In this document: positions 6,764 through 12,726 of the stretch, in pieces
Position numbering within the stretch: position 1 is the first letter of the stretch
Layout: each line of letters opens with the position of its first letter
The notes under the pieces: generated by a model
What the model saw: the letters and a program-made list of their open reading frames with translations, nothing else
Database searches by the model: none
What the model was told of the DNA's origin: nothing
Assembly: GCA_944358495.1 (NCBI GenBank)
Contig: CALVRF010000033.1
Coordinates: 1 to 12,844 of the forward strand
DNA from: an uncultured Bacilli bacterium
Lineage (GTDB): Bacteria; Bacillota_I; Bacilli_A; RF39; UBA660
DNA length: 12,844 bases
Direction: 5' to 3'
Translations under genes and position numbers: made by a program

Positions 6764-8029
6764 ATGAAAGAGAAAGCGGTTAAGAAAAGAAATAGTGCGA
6801 TTGAGTTATGGCGTTTCATGATAGCTGTAGCTATTATTGGTTTTCATATTGGATTTATTATAGCCAATACTTGTAACGGTTCTAATGGTTATTATCTAGA
6901 ATCAACTAACTGGTTCTTTGGCTCAAGCGAAGTATTATGGATCTTTACCTTAACAGCCGGATTCTTCATGGTATCTCACTTTAAAAAGAGGGCTGCAGAT
7001 AAAGATTATAAAGAAAGAAGTGCTTCATCCAGAGCATGGGAATACACATGGTCAAGGATAAAAGCCTTAATCCCAGTATTGATTATTGGCTATATTTTGG
7101 GAGTTATTGTTTGTACTAGTTTCTACTATCCAGACTATAACTTACAAGAAATTTGTACCATGATTGTTAATAGTTTTTGGGAATTCTTAGGCTTTCACGC
7201 AGCTGGACTTCGAAGTTTAGGTAACGAATTTTTTAATTTAAATGGACCATTATGGTTTATATCAGCTATTATCATCGTTGGCTATTTCTTATATTGGGGA
7301 TTATGCAAAAACGAAGACTTAACAGCCGGTATCATTTCGCCGATCATCTTTATCTTCTTAGGTGGATGGTGGTGTTTTACCGATACTAGAGCTTCTCAAA
7401 CTGCATGGTCTACGTTTGGTGCTCAAACCGCCTCTACTAATGGTACGGGTGGCGCAGCTACCGATGCGACTGCGATTTTTGGAGTGAATAATGGCTTACT
7501 TTTTGTTTTAATGGGTATGGTAGCAGGAATTATGTTATACTATTTAATTCAAAAAATTAAAGACCATAAATTTACTCCAGCAGGGAAAAGTGCTTTAACA
7601 CTTTTATATATTGTTAGTGCTGGACTACTTTTATGGTATACCATTTATCCAGCTACTTGGTTTAATTTAGAAAGATGGACAGTAGCATTATTATGTATTG
7701 TTGTTATTGGCTTAACACTATTGAATAAAGATAAAATAACAAGCTTACTAAATAATAAATATACTAGTAAATTATTTGACTATTTAGGTAGTATATCACT
7801 ACATATTTACATGTTACATTATCCAGTAGCTATATTCATTCTTAAATTACTTGGACCAAATACGGCTGCTACAACTTATTCTTTCTGGGCTGTATTTATT
7901 CCGGCCACTTTATTAACCATTGTGTTAAGCGCTATTCTTAAAGAGTTTATGGACCTTATGAAAGAAAATAAACAGTTAAAACAGCAAGAACAAATTCCCG
8001 TAAAGAAAACTGCAAAAAAACAAAGTTAA
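6764..8029 (+). CDS. Integral membrane acyltransferase (acyltransferase-3 family)
   Basis: This 421-aa polytopic membrane protein is of the OafA/YrhL acyltransferase-3 (PF01757) type, which moves acyl groups, usually acetyl, onto cell-surface sugars or peptidoglycan. The family signature IELWRFMIAVAIIGFH (residues 13-28) with the key His28 is present, followed by about ten hydrophobic helices, for example LWIFTLTAGFFMVSHF, and late LHIYMLHYPVAIFIL. The C-terminus is a Lys-rich cytoplasmic tail (KKTAKKQS). I start at ATG 6764 because AGGAGGAG lies 5 nt upstream. The open frame extends 43 codons further to 6635, across the element border, and those codons are unlikely to be translated. It is the first gene of the inserted element. 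The acyl acceptor is unknown. Confidence 0.85.
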   Translation: MKEKAVKKRNSAIELWRFMIAVAIIGFHIGFIIANTCNGSNGYYLESTNWFFGSSEVLWIFTLTAGFFMVSHFKKRAADKDYKERSASSRAWEYTWSRIKALIPVLIIGYILGVIVCTSFYYPDYNLQEICTMIVNSFWEFLGFHAAGLRSLGNEFFNLNGPLWFISAIIIVGYFLYWGLCKNEDLTAGIISPIIFIFLGGWWCFTDTRASQTAWSTFGAQTASTNGTGGAATDATAIFGVNNGLLFVLMGMVAGIMLYYLIQKIKDHKFTPAGKSALTLLYIVSAGLLLWYTIYPATWFNLERWTVALLCIVVIGLTLLNKDKITSLLNNKYTSKLFDYLGSISLHIYMLHYPVAIFILKLLGPNTAATTYSFWAVFIPATLLTIVLSAILKEFMDLMKENKQLKQQEQIPVKKTAKKQS

Positions 8030-8050
8030 TTTAGTTAGCTTTGTTTTTCT
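8020..8050 (+). terminator. Terminator after the acyltransferase gene
   Basis: A 10-bp stem with one G-U pair, ACAAAGTTAA (8020-8029) with TTAGCTTTGT (8035-8044), has a 5-nt loop and is followed by TTTTT. It covers the stop codon of the acyltransferase, so the next gene needs its own promoter. Confidence 0.8.
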
Positions 8051-8060
8051 TTGGTATTTA

Positions 8061-8081
8061 TGTTATCATAAAAATGGTGAT
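8061..8081 (+). promoter_or_regulatory. Promoter and ribosome binding site of the CoA-transferase gene
   Basis: An extended -10, TGTTATCAT (8061-8069), is followed by exactly 6 nt and GGTGAT (8076-8081), then 3 nt and ATG 8085. Transcription should start on or next to the binding site, giving a leader of about 10 nt. No clear -35 is visible. Confidence 0.6.
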
Positions 8082-8084
8082 AAT

Positions 8085-9644
8085 ATGAAACTAATCAAAA
8101 CTGAAGATATAAAAAACCTTATTCATGATAATGACACTGTAGCTATTAGTGGTTCTGGTGGTTCTGGATCAGCAGAATCTATTATCAAAGGTATTAGTGA
8201 TAGTTTTATTCAAACTGGCCATCCTAAAAATTTAACCGTAACTTGTGGAATTAGTCCAGGAAACCTAACAGAAGACGAAGTTGGAATGAATATGCTTGCT
8301 AAAAAAGGCCTAGTGGGTAAAGCTATTTGTGCCCATCTTGGAATGGGAAGAATTTTCGGTAATGCGATTGGACAAAATCAATTTCCTGCCTTCGCTGTTC
8401 CCTTAGGGGTTATTAATCATTTATATCGTGCCATTGCTGGTCACGAAATTGGCGTGATTACTAAAGTTGGTCTTAATACTTTTGCCGATCCAAGAATTGA
8501 GGGGTGCTGTGCCAATGAAAAAGCCAAAGATTTAACACCTTTTGTTGAATTGCTCAATATTGGTGGCCATGAACAATTACTATACAAATCATTTCCCATC
8601 AATGTTGCCGTTATTAAAGCTACTTATGCGGATGAAGAAGGCAATGTTTCTTTAGAACACGAAGCTGTAATTGGCGAACAATATAATATGGCCATCGCTG
8701 CCCATAATAGTGGTGGTATTGTAATTGTCGAGGTCGAAAAAATAGTTCCTAAAAACACCTTAAGAGCTAGAAATGTTCTTATTCACTCTTCCATCGTTGA
8801 TTATGTTTTAGTGGCTAAGCCCGACTTATCATTAGGCGAATATAATATGCCAGTTTATCGACCAGAAGTCACCGGTGATAAAAGAATTCCTTTAAAAAAG
8901 ATAACCATTAGGCCATTAGACGAAAGAAAAGTTTGTGGAAGACGCAGTGCTATGGAATTAAAAAAAGACTACGTTGTTAATTTAGGCGTTGGTATGCCTG
9001 ACTCCGTTGCTAATGCTTGTGCTGAAGAGGGAATCAGTGATGACATCTTTTTATCAGTTGAATCCGGTCCAACTGGTGGCATTCCTATTGGTGGTGTCGC
9101 TTTTGGCGGAGCGATTAATCCCGATTCTGTTATTTCTACAGCTGAGCAATTCGATGCTTATAATGGTGGTTCTTTAAATATGGCTATTGTTGGACTAGCT
9201 GAAGTTGGTGAGAATGGCGATGTTAATGTTAGTAAATTTGGAACAAGAGTTACGGGACCTGGTGGTTTTATTAACATTACGCAAAATACTAAAAAAGTTG
9301 TATTTATGGGCACATTTACGGCCGGTGGATTAAAAGAAGAAATAAAAGATGCAAAACTAAATATTATTAAAGAAGGAAAAACCCAAAAGTTTGTTACAAA
9401 AGTTCAGCAAATAACGTTTTCCGCCAAAAATGCCATTAAAAATAATCAAGAAATTTTATATATCACAGAGAGGGCTGTTTTTAAACTAACTTCTCAAGGA
9501 CTAGAACTAATCGAAATTGCTCCTGGAGTTGATTTAGAACGAGATATTCTAAATCAAATGGCTTTTAAACCAATAATTTCTCCGAATTTAAAAGAAATGG
9601 ATTCTAAAATTTTTAAAAATCAAAAGATGAATCTAAAAATTTAA
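8085..9644 (+). CDS. Acetate/propionate CoA-transferase (YdiF/Pct-like)
   Basis: This 519-aa family I CoA-transferase has both halves (alpha and beta domains) fused in one chain, like E. coli YdiF and clostridial propionate CoA-transferase. It should swap CoA between an acyl-CoA and a free acid such as acetate, through a glutamyl-CoA intermediate. The likely catalytic Glu326 sits in SVESGPTGG and is followed by the Gly-rich oxyanion stretch IPIGGVAFGGAINPD. The N-terminal part has GSGGSGSAESIIKGI. The length matches the family (about 515-530 aa). It lies in the inserted element between an acyltransferase and an unknown gene, with its own promoter and terminator signals. Substrate choice (acetate, propionate, lactate or ketoacid) cannot be read from the sequence. 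Confidence 0.93.
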   Translation: MKLIKTEDIKNLIHDNDTVAISGSGGSGSAESIIKGISDSFIQTGHPKNLTVTCGISPGNLTEDEVGMNMLAKKGLVGKAICAHLGMGRIFGNAIGQNQFPAFAVPLGVINHLYRAIAGHEIGVITKVGLNTFADPRIEGCCANEKAKDLTPFVELLNIGGHEQLLYKSFPINVAVIKATYADEEGNVSLEHEAVIGEQYNMAIAAHNSGGIVIVEVEKIVPKNTLRARNVLIHSSIVDYVLVAKPDLSLGEYNMPVYRPEVTGDKRIPLKKITIRPLDERKVCGRRSAMELKKDYVVNLGVGMPDSVANACAEEGISDDIFLSVESGPTGGIPIGGVAFGGAINPDSVISTAEQFDAYNGGSLNMAIVGLAEVGENGDVNVSKFGTRVTGPGGFINITQNTKKVVFMGTFTAGGLKEEIKDAKLNIIKEGKTQKFVTKVQQITFSAKNAIKNNQEILYITERAVFKLTSQGLELIEIAPGVDLERDILNQMAFKPIISPNLKEMDSKIFKNQKMNLKI

Positions 9645-9647
9645 AAT

Positions 9648-9664
9648 TAAATAAAGTTTATTTA
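9648..9664 (+). terminator. Possible weak terminator after the CoA-transferase gene
   Basis: A palindrome TAAATAAA-G-TTTATTTA is followed by CTTTTA. It is all A/T, so the hairpin is weak and may need the bases near the centre unpaired. It lies just after the stop codon at 9644. A perfect TATAAT at 9671-9676 follows and may serve the next gene. Confidence 0.4.
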
Positions 9665-9670
9665 CTTTTA

Positions 9671-9676
9671 TATAAT
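9671..9676 (+). promoter_or_regulatory. -10 box (TATAAT) of the frameshifted cargo gene
   Basis: A perfect TATAAT lies 22 nt before ATG 9699, with AAAGAGGA (9686-9693) as ribosome binding site in between. No good -35 is visible 16-18 nt upstream. Confidence 0.5.
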
Positions 9677-9698
9677 TAGTACAAGAAAGAGGAATTTT

Positions 9699-10357
9699 AT
9701 GAATGATCAATTAAAAAATCAAACCTTAAGATTAACCAGTAATTTAGAAGAACAATTACAAAATATGCTTTATCAAATAAGCCGTCAGCTAATGAATATA
9801 TTTATTATGCCCAGTTAAATATCGACCCTTATATTTTTCAAGATATCACTATTCAAAGCTTTCGCCACCATATGCAACGTGGAATACTAGAATTGGAAGA
9901 TTTTATCATCAGATATTTTAATTCTGAATTAACACATCGTCAAATCAGGCCTCAAGAATTTCCTACTTATTTTCAAGAAGAAATGTTAGATATTATTGCT
10001 TTATGTGAAACTAAACAATCTACCATAGATCCTAATTTATCAGGAACTAATCTAAATCGTTATTTTCAAAAAATAATTAAAGACTTAAAAGACATTTTAA
10101 AAAGAAATTTTAGTAAAGAAGTGTATGATACGCCTAGTGCAACTTCTGAATCTACTGAGCAAACAGAAAATATAGAACATGACCATGAGACCACTAATTC
10201 ACCAACAATACTTGAACAATCAGAATTAGATGGATATAGCCTTTTAGAACAAAGTATTATGAATAATCCCGATTTAACCAAAACACAAAAAAGCCAATTA
10301 ATCCAAGCTGTAAGAACTGATTATGAAAATCAAGTTACTAATCATCATCATAAATAG
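9699..10357 (+). pseudogene. Frameshifted gene of unknown function
   Basis: ATG 9699 has a good AAAGAGGA site and starts MNDQLKNQTLRLTSNLEEQL, but this frame stops at about 9818. The -1 frame continues as a protein-like sequence (LSNKPSANEYIYYAQLNIDP, then FRHHMQRGILELEDFIIRYF) to 10357. Adding back one A to the AAAA run at 9760-9763 would fuse both parts into a 219-aa protein with QKYALSNKPS at the join. So this is one gene with a 1-nt deletion, either real decay or a sequencing error. No family is recognised: it is soluble, with charged helices, an acidic Glu/Thr-rich linker (SESTEQTENIEHDHETTN) and a His-rich end. A shorter product from ATG 9872 (161 aa) is possible, but has no clear ribosome binding site. 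Confidence 0.8.
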
Positions 10358-10379
10358 TTACTTTATGTAACTTTTTTTC
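10356..10379 (+). terminator. Terminator of the unknown cargo gene
   Basis: The stem AGTTAC/GTAACT has a 5-nt loop and seven Ts, starting inside the stop codon at 10355-10357. It isolates the recombinase unit that follows. Confidence 0.82.
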
Positions 10380-10398
10380 TTAAAAAAAAATAATTTCA

Positions 10399-10416
10399 TA
10401 TACTTAAATGGGTGAT
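10399..10416 (+). promoter_or_regulatory. Promoter and ribosome binding site of the mini-ORF/recombinase unit
   Basis: The -10 box TATACT (10399-10404), 6 nt, then GGTGAT (10411-10416), 3 nt and ATG 10420 have the same spacing as at tsaE and the CoA-transferase gene. The -35 region is not recognisable, so basal expression may be low. This would be the promoter for the recombinase, as the terminator at 10356-10379 lies upstream. Confidence 0.55.
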
Positions 10417-10419
10417 AAA

Positions 10420-10512
10420 ATGCAAATAAAAAATATTTTTAATACTGATGGTGAATCGTTACAAACAATTATCGAAATACTATTAAAAAACTATTTAGAA
10501 AGTAGTAATTAA
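10420..10512 (+). CDS. 30-aa mini-ORF translationally coupled to the recombinase
   Basis: A 30-aa reading frame starts at ATG 10420 (MQIKNIFNTDGESLQTIIEI) and ends with a TAA that shares its last base with the recombinase ATG (TAATG). It has the GGTGAT binding site 3 nt upstream, while the recombinase itself has no separate site, so recombinase translation probably depends on it. The peptide is a predicted amphipathic helix after a short polar start. The family is not recognised. It could be only a leader for coupling, or a small partner of the recombinase; neither is shown by the sequence. Confidence 0.72.
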   Translation: MQIKNIFNTDGESLQTIIEILLKNYLESSN

Positions 10513-12032
10513 TGAAAAAATTAAATGTTAAAGCAGGTCTTTATATTAGATTATCTAGAGAAGATGGCGATAATCTTGAAAGCGAAAGTATAGTTAATCA
10601 ACGAGGCCTATTACAAGACTTTGTCAAAAAAAACAATTTTTTAGTCATTGATGAATACGTTGATGATGGTTATACCGGTTCCAATTTTTCCAGACCTGCT
10701 TGGAAAAGATTAATTAATGACCTAACCAACAGTAAAATCAATACTATTATTACCAAAGACCTTTCCAGAATGGGACGTGATTATATTTCCATGGGTGAAT
10801 ATATAGAAAGAATATTTCCGGAAAAAGGTATTAGATATATTGCCATTAATGATGATATTGATACTTTATATGAAACTCCCGGTTTAGAATTTTTACAATT
10901 CAAATTAATGTTTAATGATTACTTTTTAAAAGATACTTCTAAAAAAATTCGCAAAATTATTAAAAATAAAAAAGAAAATGGTCAATTTCTAGGATGGAAA
11001 GCTCCTTATGGTTATAAAAAAGATCCTATGAATAAACATAAATTAATAGTTGATAATCAAGTCAAACCCATAATAAAACAAATTTTTACTATGGCACTCC
11101 AAGGGAAAAGTCTTAAACAAATAGCTTATATTCTTACCCAAAATAACATTCCAACACCAAGCATGTATGCAGGATTAAAAAATAACATTAGTAATCAATG
11201 GTGTTCAAGAACCATCAAAGAAATTCTCACCAATGAAACCTATATTGGCAATTTAATCCAAGGAAAAAGAAAAAAAATAAATTATAAATCCTCTAAAGAG
11301 ATCAGGACATCTAAAGAAGACTGGATTATTATTCCTAATAACCATGAAGCCATAATAGATAAACCAACTTTCAGTATTATCCAACAAAGATTTTCTCAAA
11401 AAGTTTATATAACATCAACTAAGAATTATCTTTTATCAGGGCTTTTACGTTGTAAAGAATGTGGCCATGCTATTGGAATTAACCAAAGTCGAGATAAAAA
11501 AAGACTTTATTGCCATTGCACATATTATACTGCTAATAGTAAGTATCATTTATGTACTCCGCATTGCTTAAATTATTATAAATTAGAACAAACCATTTTA
11601 GAACAAATTAATCAAATATTAAAAAACGTTAACTATCAGGTTATTGAAAAAAAACTTATTAAATACAAAAACAGTTTCCAAAATCAAAGCCAAAAACATA
11701 TTAATAAGTTAAAGAAAAAAATAAGAATTAATAACCTTTATATTGAAAGAATTTATGAAGATCGTTTAAAAGGAAACATTTCCATAGAAATGTTTAAAAG
11801 ATTAAGCAAAAAATATCAAGATGAAATTCATGATTGCTCAATAAACATTCAAAAAATTGATACATATAAACAAGAAGAACTAAATCTAAAAAAATATATA
11901 AATCCACAAAATCCTGTTTTTTTAAAAAATATAATCGATAAAATTCTAATTAGTGAAGATAAAACTATAGAGATTTACTATAAATTTAGTTTTAATAATG
12001 AAACAAAGTTTAGCCATGATGTCCTAAAATAA
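10512..12032 (+). CDS. Large serine recombinase (TndX/TnpX-like integrase)
   Basis: This 506-aa site-specific recombinase is the likely integrase/excisionase of the element. It breaks DNA with a serine and exchanges strands without long target duplication. The resolvase domain has catalytic Ser15 in YIRLSRED, DDGYTGSNFSRPAW (51-64) and DLSRMGRDYI (83-92). The Recombinase domain follows with GWKAPYGYKK (161-170). The zinc ribbon has Cys314/Cys317 in LLRCKECG, with partners in YCHC (334, 336) and Cys348/Cys352. A Lys-rich coiled-coil stretch runs at about 380-450. The length is close to TndX (533 aa) and the gene is intact. It ends near the right border, a common place for an integrase gene. 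Confidence 0.96.
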   Translation: MKKLNVKAGLYIRLSREDGDNLESESIVNQRGLLQDFVKKNNFLVIDEYVDDGYTGSNFSRPAWKRLINDLTNSKINTIITKDLSRMGRDYISMGEYIERIFPEKGIRYIAINDDIDTLYETPGLEFLQFKLMFNDYFLKDTSKKIRKIIKNKKENGQFLGWKAPYGYKKDPMNKHKLIVDNQVKPIIKQIFTMALQGKSLKQIAYILTQNNIPTPSMYAGLKNNISNQWCSRTIKEILTNETYIGNLIQGKRKKINYKSSKEIRTSKEDWIIIPNNHEAIIDKPTFSIIQQRFSQKVYITSTKNYLLSGLLRCKECGHAIGINQSRDKKRLYCHCTYYTANSKYHLCTPHCLNYYKLEQTILEQINQILKNVNYQVIEKKLIKYKNSFQNQSQKHINKLKKKIRINNLYIERIYEDRLKGNISIEMFKRLSKKYQDEIHDCSINIQKIDTYKQEELNLKKYINPQNPVFLKNIIDKILISEDKTIEIYYKFSFNNETKFSHDVLK

Positions 12033-12057
12033 TTGGACATATTAGCTAAACTCTTTT
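12007..12057. terminator. Large bidirectional terminator-like hairpin at the recombinase 3' end
   Basis: The outer stem AGTTTAGC (12007-12014) pairs with GCTAAACT (12045-12052). The inner stem ATGTCC (12019-12024) pairs with GGACAT (12035-12040). A 4-nt internal loop lies on each side and a 10-nt apical loop is in the middle. CTTTT follows on the + strand and CTTTGTTT on the - strand, so it can stop both the recombinase and - strand transcription entering from the host gene. It overlaps the last codons of the recombinase. Confidence 0.75.
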
Positions 12058-12058
12058 A

Positions 12059-12163
12059 TTATATGTGACCTTTGATAGTGTCAAAATACTCCCAAATACA
12101 ATATATAATAAATTCTAAATGTTCTGCCATAAAATTTGTAGCTATCATTAAAATATCCATCAT
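12059..12163 (-). CDS. 34-aa mini-ORF at the right end of the element
   Basis: A short frame on the - strand starts at ATG 12163 (or ATG 12160) with a strong GAAAGGAGA ribosome binding site (about 12165-12173). It reads MMDILMIATNFMAEHLEFII and then a Tyr/Trp-containing stretch (YCIWEYFDTIKGHI). It is hydrophobic and weakly amphipathic, like small membrane-active peptides, but matches no family I can name. It lies 15 nt after the stop of the 5' binding-protein fragment and converges on the recombinase. Its expression would come from the promoter of the interrupted host gene. The strong binding site and clean frame make it credible; its function is unknown. Confidence 0.55.
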   Translation of the reverse strand: MMDILMIATNFMAEHLEFIIYCIWEYFDTIKGHI

Positions 12164-12175
12164 TTTCTCCTTTCA

Positions 12176-12634
12176 TTATAACTTTAATGTACGACCCCCC
12201 TGTCGGCCCCCTAGAATCTTTTTTCCTTTCAAATCTTCTACCGAAAAATCATCAATTTTTTCCCTAGATACGAGAAAACTACCATCACGTTTAGTAAGAG
12301 CAGCAAAATTAACTAAATAATCCTCTTCACCTTGCTGATAAATGTAAATTGTTGCTTCACTTCCACAAAAGCCAATTTGAACATCCCCTGATAAAACTGC
12401 TGAAGTAACTTTATCCGCACCTGACGTTAGTAATAATTCTACATCAAGTCCTTCATCCTCAAAGTATCCCAAAGAATGAGCAACGTACTGTGGAGCATAA
12501 AAGACACTATGGGTAACTTCACCGACTTTAACTTTAGTTAAATCTTTATTATCATTCTTTTTGTTATCTTTTAAAATAAAAAATCCGGCAATCACTAGTC
12601 CACACAAAATTAATCCTACTATAATTTTTTTCAT
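12176..12634 (-). pseudogene. 5' half of the interrupted ABC substrate-binding protein (NMT1/SsuA-like)
   Basis: This fragment encodes the N-terminal 147 residues of the same NMT1-like binding protein, plus five codons (RTLKL) and a stop supplied by the inserted element. Host residues include GEVTHSVFYAPQYVAHSLGY, VELLLTSGADKVTSAVLSGD and LKGKKILGGRQGG. It starts with a hydrophobic segment (IIVGLILCGLVIAGFFIL, residues 4-21). The only Cys there follows LIL, so a lipobox is not evident and it looks membrane-anchored. AAGGAGAG precedes ATG 12634 and TATAAT lies at 12658-12663. The product would be a truncated lobe without the second domain, so probably non-functional. The rest of the gene is at 6096-6650. 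Confidence 0.92.
12194..12196. repeat. Right junction of the inserted element (attachment-site core ACC)
   Basis: This ACC is shared with the left junction at 6651-6653. To the right lies host DNA encoding GGRQGG of the binding protein. To the left lies element DNA encoding RTLKL and a stop. Reverse-strand codons GGG GGT at this point join in frame to ATG CCA at the left junction. Confidence 0.75.
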
Positions 12635-12657
12635 AATCTCTCCTTCCTTTTCACTGT

Positions 12658-12663
12658 ATTATA
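12658..12663 (-). promoter_or_regulatory. -10 box of the interrupted ABC transporter operon
   Basis: On the - strand a perfect TATAAT lies about 23 nt before ATG 12634, with AAGGAGAG between them. No good -35 is visible, so an activator may be needed. Transcription from here would now run into the right end of the inserted element and its mini-ORF. Confidence 0.55.
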
Positions 12664-12698
12664 TTCTTAAGTGACTAAGAGGTGATTTCAGCAAGTAA

Positions 12699-12726
12699 GA
12701 AAAAAGGTCTAACACTTTAGGCCTTT
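12699..12726 (-). terminator. Terminator of the partial gene at the right edge
   Basis: A 10-bp stem with one G-U pair, AAAGGTCTAA (12703-12712) with TTAGGCCTTT (12717-12726), has a 4-nt loop, and the - strand side ends in six Ts. The stop codon of the partial gene (12717-12719) lies within the stem. Confidence 0.82.

Larger units (their letters stand above)
6654..12196 (+). mobile_element. 5.5-kb serine-recombinase integrative element inserted in an ABC binding-protein gene
   Basis: The two halves of one binding-protein gene flank this block, and removing it restores an in-frame protein of about 331 aa. Inside are, on the + strand, a membrane acyltransferase, a CoA-transferase, a frameshifted unknown gene, a 30-aa ORF and a large serine recombinase that ends 164 bp from the right border, plus a 34-aa ORF on the - strand. 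There are no terminal inverted repeats and only a 3-bp ACC shared at the ends, as for TndX/TnpX-type recombinases. No relaxase, coupling protein or replication gene is present, so it is not self-transmissible. It could be a cargo-bearing site-specific element or a remnant of a larger one. Confidence 0.88.

Noticed and set aside
8989..9177. 62-aa + strand frame
   Set aside because: It is an out-of-frame shadow inside the CoA-transferase gene.
10066..10281. 71-aa - strand frame
   Set aside because: It is antisense to the second part of the frameshifted cargo gene, with no start signal.
6654..12196. A DDE-transposase insertion sequence or composite transposon
   Set aside because: The ends have no terminal inverted repeats and no target duplication beyond 3 bp, and the only recombinase is of the serine type.
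12072..12320. 82-aa + strand frame across the right junction
   Set aside because: It crosses the host/element border and is antisense to both the mini-ORF and the binding-protein fragment.
12635..12716. Riboswitch before the ABC operon (for example TPP, as for thiamine-precursor importers)
   Set aside because: The leader between the -10 box and ATG 12634 is only about 20 nt, too short for a riboswitch.
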